In this document: one piece after another, positions 5,876-12,445 of the stretch | Numbering within the stretch: position 1 is the stretch's first letter | Layout: each line of letters opens with the position of its first letter | Assembly (NCBI GenBank): GCA_003135035.1 | Contig: PLDE01000246.1 | Span: forward strand, 2,619-15,075 | Source of the DNA: Candidatus Dormiibacterota bacterium | GTDB taxonomy: Bacteria; Chloroflexota; Dormibacteria; Aeolococcales; Bog-877 | Reading direction: 5' to 3' | Length of the DNA: 12,457 nt | The notes under the pieces: model-generated | Told to the model about the DNA's origin: nothing | Databases searched by the model: none | What the model saw: the letters and a program-made list of their open reading frames with translations, nothing else | Position numbers and translations under genes: made by a program

Positions 5876-6841
5876 GTGAGCCGCGAGCCGATTGGACGAG
5901 CCTTCCTGCTGCGACTGCTGGCTGCCGGTCTGCCGCCACCGGGCGAGTTTCCCCTGCGCCAGAGACAGCCTGACCCGGGGCTCTTCGGACCCGGATCGGC
6001 CACCTGGCAGGTGATGCGGGAGCCCCTGCTCATCCTGGGCGCCGCTCGGGCCCTGCTGATGCAGTCGGCGCACCCGTTGGTCGCCCAGGGTGCCTTGGAC
6101 CACAGCGACTTCGAGGTCGACCCCATCGGGCGCTTCCAGCGCACAGCCGGTTGGGTAACGACGGTGATATTCGGTACCACCGAGGAAGCCCAGACGGCGA
6201 CCCGAGCCGTGAACCAGCTCCATCGCCACGTCAAGGGCGAGCTGCCCGCCGAGCACGCCGCAGGTACCTGGGCGGGGGGCAGCACATATGAAGCCCGCAA
6301 CCGCGACCTTCTCCTCTGGGTGCACGCTTCCCTGATGGATTCGATGCTGACCGCCCACCGAACTGCGATCGGCAAGCTGGGGTCGGGGGTCGGAGACCGA
6401 TTTGTTCGGGAGTGGGACGCGCTGGCCCGCCTGATGGGGATCGCGGATGGGTCCACCTGGAAGACAGAGCGCGCCATGCGGGATTGGATCAACCGCCAGA
6501 TTGATCAGGGAATTGTCGCCCCGGGTGGGGGTTCCCGGCGCGTCTCCGAGGTCATCCTCGCCCCCGGCGCAACCGGTCCAACTCTGGCCAAGGTGACCAC
6601 CCTGCTCAGTGCCGGAATGCTTCCGACCCGCGTCCGGCAGGAATTCGGGATTCCCTGGAGTCCCGGGCAACGAGTCGCCTTCCAGACTCTGGCCCTGAGC
6701 CTGCGGGCGGCTCGACCGATGCTACCAAGGGTCCTGCGGATCACCCCCGTCTACGACTTTGCCATGGCCCGGGTGAGCGGCGAGCTGATTCAGAGCACCG
6801 AGCGGGCCAACCAGCTCCTGGCCCGCCTGCGCCTAGCCTGA
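5876..6841 (+). CDS. MpaB family (DUF2236) oxygenase-like protein
   Basis: The 321-residue protein matches the DUF2236/MpaB family. It has an early GxG-containing segment (FGPGSATWQVMREPLLILGA), the LLMQSAHPLVAQGALDHSDF motif (H66) and DPIGRFQRTA (R86). It also has LHRHVKG (H116) and the core LLLWVHASLMDSML helix (H150). The family includes b-type heme proteins such as latex-clearing protein and fungal MpaB; many bacterial members are uncharacterised. No signal peptide is seen, unlike secreted Lcp. The start is GTG, with a -10 at 6 nt and no Shine-Dalgarno. It is divergent from the nitrobindin gene, so two heme-type proteins share one 89-bp control region. It converges on the phosphatase across a hairpin containing both stops. 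Confidence 0.88.
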   Translation: MSREPIGRAFLLRLLAAGLPPPGEFPLRQRQPDPGLFGPGSATWQVMREPLLILGAARALLMQSAHPLVAQGALDHSDFEVDPIGRFQRTAGWVTTVIFGTTEEAQTATRAVNQLHRHVKGELPAEHAAGTWAGGSTYEARNRDLLLWVHASLMDSMLTAHRTAIGKLGSGVGDRFVREWDALARLMGIADGSTWKTERAMRDWINRQIDQGIVAPGGGSRRVSEVILAPGATGPTLAKVTTLLSAGMLPTRVRQEFGIPWSPGQRVAFQTLALSLRAARPMLPRVLRITPVYDFAMARVSGELIQSTERANQLLARLRLA

Positions 6842-6854
6842 CGTACTCAGGCTA
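6834..6854. terminator. Convergent-stop hairpin, candidate bidirectional terminator
   Basis: TAGCCTGA-CGTAC-TCAGGCTA is a perfect 8-bp inverted repeat with a 5-nt loop. Each arm contains the TGA stop of one of the two convergent genes (stops at 6839-6841 and 6847-6849). There is no U tract, so termination strength is uncertain. Confidence 0.45.
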
Positions 6855-7410
6855 AGTCCCACACCTCGATGGCGGGGACGTCATGCTCGTGGCTCAGGAT
6901 CGAGATAGAGGCCACCTTAACCACCAGATGTCGGGCCAACCCAACCGGGGTCCCTAAATAGGCGACCGCCACCGCTCTGAGTACATGTCCGTGGGCGAAG
7001 AGCGCGTAGTTCTCCTCTCGCTGGGGAGCGAGCTCCTCCAGCAGTCGGCGGCCTCGATCGACGACCTGCTGCGGCGACTCTCCGCCTGGACAACCGTCAC
7101 GCCAGAGGTCCCAGTCCGGCCGATCGCGCTGAATCTCGGCACTGGTGATGCCCTCGTATTTGCCGTAGTCGAACTCAATCAGCAAGGGGGAAATCTCCGC
7201 CTCCGGCTTGACCCCGGAGAGGTCGGCCGTGACCTTGGCTCGCTGCAGCGGACTAGATAAGACCCGGGCGAATTTGACGCCCACCAGCTTGGATCCGAGG
7301 CTTCTGGCCTGCTCCTCACCCCTCTTGGTTAGCGGGATGTCGGTACTGCCAGTGTGCCGGTTGTGGAGCGCCCACTCCGTCTCTCCGTGGCGGATTAGGT
7401 AGATGGCCAT
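6847..7410 (-). CDS. Histidine phosphatase family protein (phosphoglycerate mutase-like)
   Basis: The 187-residue enzyme opens with the catalytic RHGE motif (YLIRHGETEW; R7, H8, G9). It continues with GSTDIPLTKRGEEQA, the SSPLQRA motif (R57), an acidic LIEFDYGKYEG segment (proton-donor Glu at E79 or E86) and FAHGHVLRA (H140). These are all active-site elements of histidine phosphatase branch 1. It is shorter than true dPGM (about 245), so it is likely a broad-specificity or sugar-phosphate phosphatase (PhoE/CobC-like). No cobalamin genes are nearby, so a CobC role is not supported. The ATG has no clear Shine-Dalgarno; TAGACT lies 9 nt upstream, giving at most a very short leader. It converges on the MpaB-like gene. 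Confidence 0.92.
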   Translation of the reverse strand: MAIYLIRHGETEWALHNRHTGSTDIPLTKRGEEQARSLGSKLVGVKFARVLSSPLQRAKVTADLSGVKPEAEISPLLIEFDYGKYEGITSAEIQRDRPDWDLWRDGCPGGESPQQVVDRGRRLLEELAPQREENYALFAHGHVLRAVAVAYLGTPVGLARHLVVKVASISILSHEHDVPAIEVWDLA

Positions 7411-7461
7411 CGGAAGGGAAGTCTAAGCTCGCGGGCAGTCAGTCCCCACTTCGGCGCTGGC

Positions 7462-7467
7462 TATACT
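7462..7467 (+). promoter_or_regulatory. -10 box of tRNA-Pro
   Basis: TATACT ends 9 nt before the first base of the mature tRNA, a good -10 with expected spacing. No convincing -35 element is seen. Confidence 0.45.
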
Positions 7468-7476
7468 GGGCGCCCT

Positions 7477-7554
7477 CGGGAAGTAGCTCAGTCCGGTTAG
7501 AGTGCACGGTTCGGGACCGTGAGGTCGGCGGTTCAAATCCGCCCTTCCCGACCA
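7477..7554 (+). tRNA. tRNA-Pro(CGG), CCA encoded
   Basis: A full cloverleaf is visible. Acceptor arms are CGGGAAG (7477-7483) and CTTCCCG (7544-7550). The D arm contains GCTCAGTCCGGTTAGAG. The anticodon stem CACGG/CCGTG encloses the loop TTCGGGA, with anticodon CGG at 7512-7514. The T arm is GGCGG-TTCAAAT-CCGCC (7527-7543). Discriminator A and an encoded CCA follow. Anticodon CGG reads the Pro codon CCG. The gene is followed by a Phd/VapC-type module, and no repeat of its 3' end is seen within the window. Confidence 0.96.
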
Positions 7555-7672
7555 ATTCTCCCTCAGGTGGTCGGTCACCCTCTACCCTTCGAGCTGGCTC
7601 CCTGAGGCTGATCAGTTGCCCCACAGAAACCCAAAGTCAGCCGACCACTGGCTGGCCCGTAGCACGTCGCGC

Positions 7673-7678
7673 TACGAT
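7673..7678 (+). promoter_or_regulatory. -10 box (leaderless) of the toxin-antitoxin operon
   Basis: TACGAT ends 6 nt before the GTG at 7685, the start supported by family alignment. There is no Shine-Dalgarno. This fits leaderless transcription and argues against the longer frame starting at TTG 7616. Confidence 0.45.
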
Positions 7679-7684
7679 TATTCG

Positions 7685-7939
7685 GTGGCTCGAGACATCA
7701 CCCAACGGCAGCTTAGAAACGAGAGCGGCGAGATCATGCGGCGATTAGACCGGGGCGAGACCTTCGTCGTCACCCGGAATGGCGTTCCCGTGGGTGAGTT
7801 GACTCCCCTTCGGCGACACCGGTTCGTGAGCGCCGACGCCACCATCGCCATGTTCCGTGGTGCTCCAAGCGTCGAGTTAGCCCGGCTTCGCGCTGACCTC
7901 GACAGGGTTGCATCTCAGGACCCTAACCCCCGTGGCTGA
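7685..7939 (+). CDS. Phd/YefM-type antitoxin
   Basis: The 84-residue protein begins VARDITQRQLRNESGEIMRR, followed by LDRGETFVVTRNGVPVGEL. This is the classic Phd/YefM N-terminal DNA-binding fold, and the C-terminal helical tail would neutralise the toxin. The start at GTG 7685 matches family starts; the frame is open 23 codons further upstream but that part is not family-like. The stop overlaps the toxin start by 8 bp (7932-7939), so the two are translated together. Type II antitoxins usually repress their own operon with the toxin as co-repressor. It lies about 130 bp after tRNA-Pro. Confidence 0.93.
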   Translation: MARDITQRQLRNESGEIMRRLDRGETFVVTRNGVPVGELTPLRRHRFVSADATIAMFRGAPSVELARLRADLDRVASQDPNPRG

Positions 7940-8345
7940 TGCCCGACGCGCCCGCCGGGGACTGCTCGACACTTCCGTAGTCATCGGCCTCGAACAGCTC
8001 GAGGCCGGACAGCTACCAGTCGAGCTTGCTGTCAGCGCGGTCACAATGGCAGAGCTCGCCGCCGGACCTCACGCGACCGGCGACGCCGATGAGCAAGCGC
8101 GCCGGCAGGACCGATTGCAACGGGCGGAAGCGGCCTTCGATCCTCTTCCCTTCGACGTAGAAGCGGCGCGCGCCTATGGTCGGATCTACGCTGCCGAGGT
8201 CGCACGCGGGCGCAAGGCAGGGGGGACTCGGGCATTGGATCTCCTAATTGCAGCCGCAGCGTGTGCTGCCGGCCTCCCGCTCTACACGCGCAACCCGGAG
8301 GACTTTCGAAGTCTCCAAGGAGTGGTCGACGTCGTCGCAGTCTGA
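7932..8345 (+). CDS. VapC-like PIN-domain toxin ribonuclease
   Basis: From the GTG at 7932 the protein is 137 residues. It starts VADARRARRGLLDTSVVIGL, with the first acidic residue D13 (LLDTSV). E41 (TMAELAAG), D103 (RALDLLIAAAA) and D124 (TRNPEDF) complete the PIN-domain acidic cluster that binds Mg2+/Mn2+ for RNA cleavage. All four residues are present, so the toxin looks intact. VapC toxins usually cut tRNA or rRNA; the target here is unknown. An upstream in-frame ATG (7908) lies within the antitoxin and adds a segment that is not family-like. The pairing of a Phd-type antitoxin with a PIN toxin is common in actinobacteria. Confidence 0.93.
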   Translation: MADARRARRGLLDTSVVIGLEQLEAGQLPVELAVSAVTMAELAAGPHATGDADEQARRQDRLQRAEAAFDPLPFDVEAARAYGRIYAAEVARGRKAGGTRALDLLIAAAACAAGLPLYTRNPEDFRSLQGVVDVVAV

Positions 8346-8374
8346 ACGGCGATCACCACCGAATGGTTCGTGCG

Positions 8375-8393
8375 CCCAAGGCTTGGGGTTTTT
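8375..8393 (+). terminator. Short intrinsic terminator after the toxin-antitoxin operon
   Basis: CCCAA-GGC-TTGGG followed by G and TTTTT lies 30 bp after the toxin stop. The stem is only 5-6 bp. A second hairpin, TGCCCG-CTGACCA-CGGGCA (8415-8433), follows. The remaining bases to 8596 hold no recognisable gene. Confidence 0.5.
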
Positions 8394-8596
8394 GCTTGTC
8401 CTTGTAAGAAGTCATGCCCGCTGACCACGGGCACTGCGACCGTGCTCAGCCCAGCGACAAAGGTGCTCCAGCGTGGAGCGGGCGATCGGTGACCTCCCGG
8501 CGGGCGCCCGCTTCGAACATCAGAGTTGCCTCTGTGTGACGCGTGCGGGACAGTGCGGCCCGGCGGTCATCGCTGTCGGCTGGGTCAGGCAGAACG

Positions 8597-8935
8597 TCAC
8601 AGGTCCTCGTCATCGGAATCTTGCTCGGGCCTGGCCAGAAGGTCGTGCAGAGTTGCGATGTAGTCCTCGAACGCCCGGCGTCCAGCCCTGGTCAGTGTCA
8701 CGTAGGTGACCGGAGTGCGACGTTGGTAGGCCTTGGTGATCGTGATGTAGCCGGCATCCTCGAGCTTGCGCAGGTGAGTTGACAGGTTGCCGGCAGTCAT
8801 ACCCACTAGCTCCTGGAGACGGGGAAAGGTGACCTTATCCCCCGCGGGTAAGACGGAGAGAGCCACCGTCACTCGGAGGCGCGCCTGCGCGTGTATGACC
8901 GAGTCAAGATTCGGCAGGGCACGCTCCCCCGTCAC
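8597..8935 (-). CDS. Small winged-helix transcriptional regulator
   Basis: The 112-residue protein starts at GTG (8933-8935), which overlaps the stop of the six-TM gene as GTGA. The core ARLRVTVALSVLPAGDKVTF, the recognition-helix region GMTAGNLSTHLRKLEDAGYI and the wing ITKAYQRRTPVTYVTLTRAG match the short winged-helix family (PF13601, MarR/ArsR-like). This family commonly pairs with membrane proteins. The tail is acidic (EQDSDDEDL). The open frame extends upstream to 9661, but that part is a shadow of the membrane gene. The palindrome cluster before the operon is a likely binding site, giving autoregulation (inference). No Cys or metal ligands are seen. Confidence 0.9.
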   Translation of the reverse strand: MTGERALPNLDSVIHAQARLRVTVALSVLPAGDKVTFPRLQELVGMTAGNLSTHLRKLEDAGYITITKAYQRRTPVTYVTLTRAGRRAFEDYIATLHDLLARPEQDSDDEDL

Positions 8936-9600
8936 GCCCGCATCCGCTCTGCGCGCCCGCCACGGATCCGAGTGACAACGGCAGCGATCAGAAAACCGCC
9001 GCCACCTGCCAATGACAGAACTAAGAAGTTCCCGTAAACTCCCGCAGCGACACTGGCGGCGCCAGTTATCAACACCCACACTCCGAGTCCGTACTGCAGG
9101 CGGTCGTCCCAGAGCATCCCTCCGGCTAGGTACAGCAGCCCGACCGCCAGCAGAGAGCTCCCGGTCCAGAGTAGCGGTGCCAGATGTGACGGCAGTCCCT
9201 GGCGCCCAAGGGCGAGATCGAGCGCAAAGAGGCCGACGAAAGCCAGCAGCCATGACCACCCGTACATGGCAGCGATACGCCGCGACGGCCCTTGTACGCC
9301 ACGTCCCCGTCGGACTTGCTCGCCCAAGGACACGAGGGTGGCAGCCGCGAATAATACCCCAGCGATCACACCGGCCAGCCAAGTCGGCATGACCGTACCG
9401 AGCCGCCCAGTGGCGGCTAGATAGATCGCTCCGAAACCGATCAGCCAGGCCACCCCCCACGCTCCGAGGATCAGCGCTGGGTCGACATACAAGCTCCGGG
9501 CCGCCCTCCCCCGCTGAGCTTCGATGAGGGCCAGCGTCTCGTCGGGCCCGAGGTGGGACTGCTCCCCGGCCGAGAGCTCTGGTCGCTGAATCTCTTCCAT
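8932..9600 (-). CDS. Six-TM membrane protein, hypothetical
   Basis: The 222-residue protein has a hydrophilic N terminus (residues 1-40, with a GPDETLALIEAQRGRAARSL helix). Six hydrophobic segments follow, at about 42-63, 74-92, 110-130, 142-162, 170-190 and 192-211, and the tail is basic (RIRGGRAERMRA). A good ribosome binding site, AAGGAG, lies 9 nt before the ATG at 9600. It is the first gene of an operon with the winged-helix regulator, the two joined by a GTGA overlap. No transport motif or catalytic motif is seen, and I recognise no named family beyond the general resemblance to membrane proteins found beside PF13601 regulators. A signal-coupled or permease-like role is a guess. Confidence 0.85.
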   Translation of the reverse strand: MEEIQRPELSAGEQSHLGPDETLALIEAQRGRAARSLYVDPALILGAWGVAWLIGFGAIYLAATGRLGTVMPTWLAGVIAGVLFAAATLVSLGEQVRRGRGVQGPSRRIAAMYGWSWLLAFVGLFALDLALGRQGLPSHLAPLLWTGSSLLAVGLLYLAGGMLWDDRLQYGLGVWVLITGAASVAAGVYGNFLVLSLAGGGGFLIAAVVTRIRGGRAERMRA

Positions 9601-9616
9601 GGCGCTCTACTCCTTG

Positions 9617-9660
9617 GTGGCGACCACTTGGTGTAGCAAAGTGGTTTGCTAAGGATAGCA
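9617..9660. promoter_or_regulatory. Overlapping palindromes, candidate operator of the six-TM/winged-helix operon
   Basis: The main element TAGCAAA-GTGG-TTTGCTA (9634-9651) is a perfect 7-bp inverted repeat. ACCACTT (9623-9629) pairs with AAGTGGT (9639-9645). TGCTA-AGGA-TAGCA (9647-9660) forms a third, and GTGG-CGA-CCAC (9617-9627) a fourth. On the minus strand TATCCT (9653-9658) is a -10-like box inside this cluster, which lies just upstream of the ribosome binding site of the six-TM gene. Confidence 0.6.
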
Positions 9661-9958
9661 CCTCAGGGCCGCCACCGAGGAGTCGGCGCTATTTGGTGAT
9701 GGGGACCCGTCAATTCGGCCACGCTCCCCCGTACAGCCACAGGTCCCAGATCCCCCTTGTACTGTTCAAGCTAGCCAAGGAGCGCGTCTAATGGCATCCT
9801 GGTGGAAGCATCGCGCTCTCCCGGTCTGTGGTTGAAGGGGTCGGTGCCCCGGCGGCCCTTCTTGGGCCCACAGTGGCGGGCACCGTCTCGGTCTCGCTGC
9901 TGACACCACCCCCGGGGGGACACAACCCAAAGCAAGACCGCCCAGGGGGATTATCAAA
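9661..9958. other. Gene-free stretch with a nested hairpin
   Basis: I see no gene in these 298 bp. A nested inverted repeat lies at 9843-9884: outer arms GGTGCCC (9843-9849) and GGGCACC (9878-9884) enclose GGCCC-TTCTT-GGGCC (9854-9868). It could be a leader structure of the downstream hydrolase or a decayed terminator. Confidence 0.35.
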
Positions 9959-10873
9959 GTGGACGTTGAGACCAGAACGGTAGCTGCTGGAGACGGACGG
10001 GAACTCTGCCTAGAACTGGGAGGTGATCCGTTGGGAACTCCAGTACTTGTGCACGGCGGGACACCCAACTCACGCCATCTCTTTGGACCCTGGCTTGGCG
10101 ACGCCGAGCGCCGGCGAATTCGGCTGATCAGCTACGACCGGCCTGGCTATGGCGGATCGACCCCCGACCCGTCGCACACCGTGGCCGACGGGGCAGAGGA
10201 CGTCCGGGCGATCGCAGCCGCCCTGGAAATCGATCGACTCGGCATGTGGGGATACTCTGGTGGCGGTCCCTACACCCTGGCTTGTGCCGCCCTGCTCCCC
10301 GACATGGTCATCGCCGCAGCGACCGTGGGGTCAGTGGCGCCCTATGGAGCGCCCGGCCTCGACTACTTCACCGGAACGGGTCAGGACAACGTCGACGCTA
10401 TCCAGCTCTACTTCTCCGACCCAGTGGCAGCGCGGAAGCAATCGATCGATGATCGCGAAGAGATGCTCAAGGCGACCCCTGAGCAAGTTGCCGAGGTCCT
10501 CAAGAGCCTGCTCTCACCGATCGATTCCGCCGCTCTCAGTGGCGACCTCGCGGCGTTTTTCCACTACAGCAGCCACGACGGGCTGGCGCCCGGCGATGCC
10601 GGTTGGTGGGATGACGGGGTCGCTCATCTACAGCCCTGGGGGTTCGACTTGGAAGCGATCCGAATACCGGTAAAGGTGTAGAATGGGCGCCACGACCGCT
10701 TCGTTCCCTTTCAACATGGTGAGTGGCTCGCCGAGCACGTACCCGGCGCCGAGGCAGAGCTCAGCGAGGAGGATGGGCACCTGACTCTGCTGACCGAGAG
10801 AGTTGGCGACGTCCATGCCTGGCTCCTCGGCAAGCTCGAGGCAGATCCTTCTCCCGCTCGACCTGATAACTGA
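9959..10873 (+). pseudogene. Alpha/beta hydrolase interrupted by an in-frame TAG
   Basis: The full frame is 305 codons with one internal stop (TAG, 10679-10681). Part 1 carries the oxyanion region VLVHGGTPNSRH, SYDRPGYGGS and the nucleophile elbow GYSGGG (S100). After the stop the same frame continues NGRHDRFVPFQHGEWLAEHV and EEDGHLTLL, which hold the catalytic Asp (D246) and His (H274). The family usually reads VxVWxGRxDRFVP here, so TAG replaces a TGG Trp codon. A 240-residue product would lack two triad residues. The rest of the frame is intact, pointing to a recent mutation, a sequence error or, less likely, readthrough. The GTG start has AGGGGGA about 8 nt upstream. No function beyond the family is claimed. 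Confidence 0.85.
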
Positions 10874-11046
10874 CGCCGCGGACATCGGGGCCGCTTGCGG
10901 TCACGACCCTGCCCGCGCCCTGTCGATCGCCAAGCGCAGGCGGACGGTTGACTACCAGCACGGCTTGTGCTCCGCCTTCGAGTCAGCCCCGGTGGCGCGC
11001 TCGACGATGCGGTCTGCTCAAAGGCCGCGGCCAGAGTAATTCGGCA

Positions 11047-11358
11047 TCAGACCTCCCTCGTCTCACAGAGGAGGATCAGCACCGCATCATCGGCCGCGAG
11101 CTGGCGTCGGTCAGCGGCGGCCGCCTGGCCTTCGGGGCTGGCGAGGGCGCTCCGAATGGCAGCCAGATCGTCGAACTGCATGGTGGCGACAAAGTGAACT
11201 TCAAAGTCCCCCACCGGGACGGTTACCGGACCTCGGCTCACTTCATACCTGCGCAGTCCGGGCAACTTCTTCGCGAGGGGCACATGGGTTGCAAAGTAAT
11301 GCTCGTCGAAGGCCTCGGGGTCCTCTGGCTTGCGGTAGATGACCGTCATGAGCGCCAC
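11047..11358 (-). CDS. EthD family protein
   Basis: This 103-residue ferredoxin-like dimeric alpha/beta barrel protein reads MTVIYRKPEDPEAFDEHYFA, then THVPLAKKLPGLRRYEVSRG. This is the typical EthD pattern of Y-x-x-P-x-D-x-x-x-F-D-x-H-Y and P-G-L-R-x-Y. Members are small proteins often associated with oxygenases or degradation pathways; the original EthD is needed for ether degradation, but most homologues have unknown roles. The GTG at 11358 was chosen because AGGAGGAG lies 5 nt upstream; the ATG three codons later is too far from that site. It lies 115 bp downstream of the YHYH gene on the same strand. Confidence 0.9.
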   Translation of the reverse strand: MALMTVIYRKPEDPEAFDEHYFATHVPLAKKLPGLRRYEVSRGPVTVPVGDFEVHFVATMQFDDLAAIRSALASPEGQAAAADRRQLAADDAVLILLCETREV

Positions 11359-11473
11359 CGTTTCTCCTCCTCAGTCGACTAGGGCAGGGCGATGACGCAG
11401 CGAATCAGGGCCACCGGCTCGGGGAACAAACCGCACCGGTAACACGACGCGGCGCCGACCACGTCCCGTGGCT

Positions 11474-12445
11474 TCAGCTCGAGGCGTTGATGGGAGTGCC
11501 GTGGAAGCAGCCCACTGTATACGGATATTCCAAGGTCGCGTCATAGTGATAGATGACCGTCGCTTTCCCATTCCAGAGGACGCGCGAGATGCGCCCGTGA
11601 CAGGCGTCCAGATCGGTGTTGGTGAGCAGGCTGCCATTCTTGTTGCGCTCCACGTAGATCCCGTACCCGTCCAGAGCGTAACCCACCAGGGTGGATCTTC
11701 CCACCGCCTGATCGAGAAGGCACGATGGGACCTCATGATGATGCAGTTCATCATCCATATCCGGATGCTCGCCGCAGCTGTCCAGAATCTCGTTCGCTCC
11801 CGCGTCTCTCCCCTCGCCATCCAGCGCATTGAAGAGAACCACCCCGTCATTGAGGATCCCGATGGCGCCTCCCGGGGTGCAGGACGGTGAGGCTGCGGCG
11901 ACTGGGTTCAGGCGCAGCGACCAGTTGATCGTTTGCGGCTCAATCCGGTTGGGATTGCGGTCATACGCGTAGGCGGGATCGCTGGTAGCGATCGGGAACA
12001 CGCCGGTGGTGTGGTCGATGGGCAGGTCGTTGCCGACGATGATCCGGCTCCCATTCGACTCGGAGACCGCATAGCGGGCGCTGGGCCAGCTGACCGAACC
12101 CTCCACGGCAAGCTTGGTAAGCGAATCCCCGATGTGGCTGGTCGTGTTGATCAAAGGTCCGTCCACTTGGGCGCCCCCCGTCGACGGGAAGTGGGTGATG
12201 CACGCGTCCACATAACCGACCTTGGGAGTGGTCGACACATAGCCGTCACCGAGGGGAATTGCCGCCGGGTTGACCGGTCCCGACGAGGTCACGCTGGTCG
12301 CATACGCAGGCGTGCTGGTCGGGCTCGCAGTGGGACTGGAACTGGAGCTTGGCTGGCTGGCTGGGCTGCAACTTGAGAGGGCAATGGCGAGTCCGCACAG
12401 CATTAGCAACTGGGGGCCCCGCGGAATCCGAACTCGCGTGCCCAA
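11474..12445 (-). CDS. YHYH-domain lipoprotein
   Basis: The 323-residue protein has a lipoprotein signal (basic start MGTRVRIPRGPQ, hydrophobic LLMLCGLAIAL, lipobox LSSC with C26) followed by a long Ser/Thr/Pro linker (27-60). The remainder matches the YHYH domain (PF14240): LPIDHTTGVFPI (141-152), DELHHHEVPSCL (232-243), GYALDGYGIY (255-264), LDACHG (279-284) and IYHYDATLEYPYTVGCFHG (298-316). The name-giving motif reads YHYD (299-302) instead of YHYH. It is likely anchored outside the cell membrane; the family's function is not established. TTG 12445 gives a complete signal peptide and GGAGG lies 3 nt upstream, but the frame stays open to the window edge, so the true start may lie outside. 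An ATG at 12403 would leave an uncharged, too short signal. Confidence 0.88.
   Translation of the reverse strand: MGTRVRIPRGPQLLMLCGLAIALSSCSPASQPSSSSSPTASPTSTPAYATSVTSSGPVNPAAIPLGDGYVSTTPKVGYVDACITHFPSTGGAQVDGPLINTTSHIGDSLTKLAVEGSVSWPSARYAVSESNGSRIIVGNDLPIDHTTGVFPIATSDPAYAYDRNPNRIEPQTINWSLRLNPVAAASPSCTPGGAIGILNDGVVLFNALDGEGRDAGANEILDSCGEHPDMDDELHHHEVPSCLLDQAVGRSTLVGYALDGYGIYVERNKNGSLLTNTDLDACHGRISRVLWNGKATVIYHYDATLEYPYTVGCFHGTPINASS

Noticed and set aside
5675..6670. 331-codon minus-strand frame opposite the MpaB-like gene
   Set aside because: No recognisable domain and Gly/Arg/Pro-rich shadow composition; the plus-strand frame has clear DUF2236 motifs.
6847..7410. Naming the phosphatase CobC or GpmA
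   Set aside because: No cobalamin genes nearby and the length is too short for GpmA; only the family can be supported.
7439..7624. Minus-strand frame containing GKGGFEPPTSRSRT
   Set aside because: This is the well-known false translation of the antisense strand of a tRNA; it runs through tRNA-Pro(CGG) and is not a gene.
7616..7684. N-terminal extension of the antitoxin from TTG 7616
   Set aside because: The extra 23 residues are not family-like, and a -10 box lies 6 nt before GTG 7685, where the Phd fold begins.
8473..8709. Plus-strand frame of 78 codons after the toxin-antitoxin operon
   Set aside because: No family resemblance and no ribosome binding site, and it runs antisense into the winged-helix gene.
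8936..9661. Long upstream extension of the winged-helix frame to 9661
   Set aside because: It is the shadow of the six-TM gene in another frame, with low-complexity Arg-rich sequence; the GTGA overlap gives a clean start at 8935.
11375..11473. Short minus-strand frame ending SCYRCGLFPEPVALIRC between the YHYH and EthD genes
   Set aside because: A CxxC-containing peptide of about 27-32 codons with no clear start or ribosome binding site; it could be chance or the end of a decayed gene, but it is too short to support.
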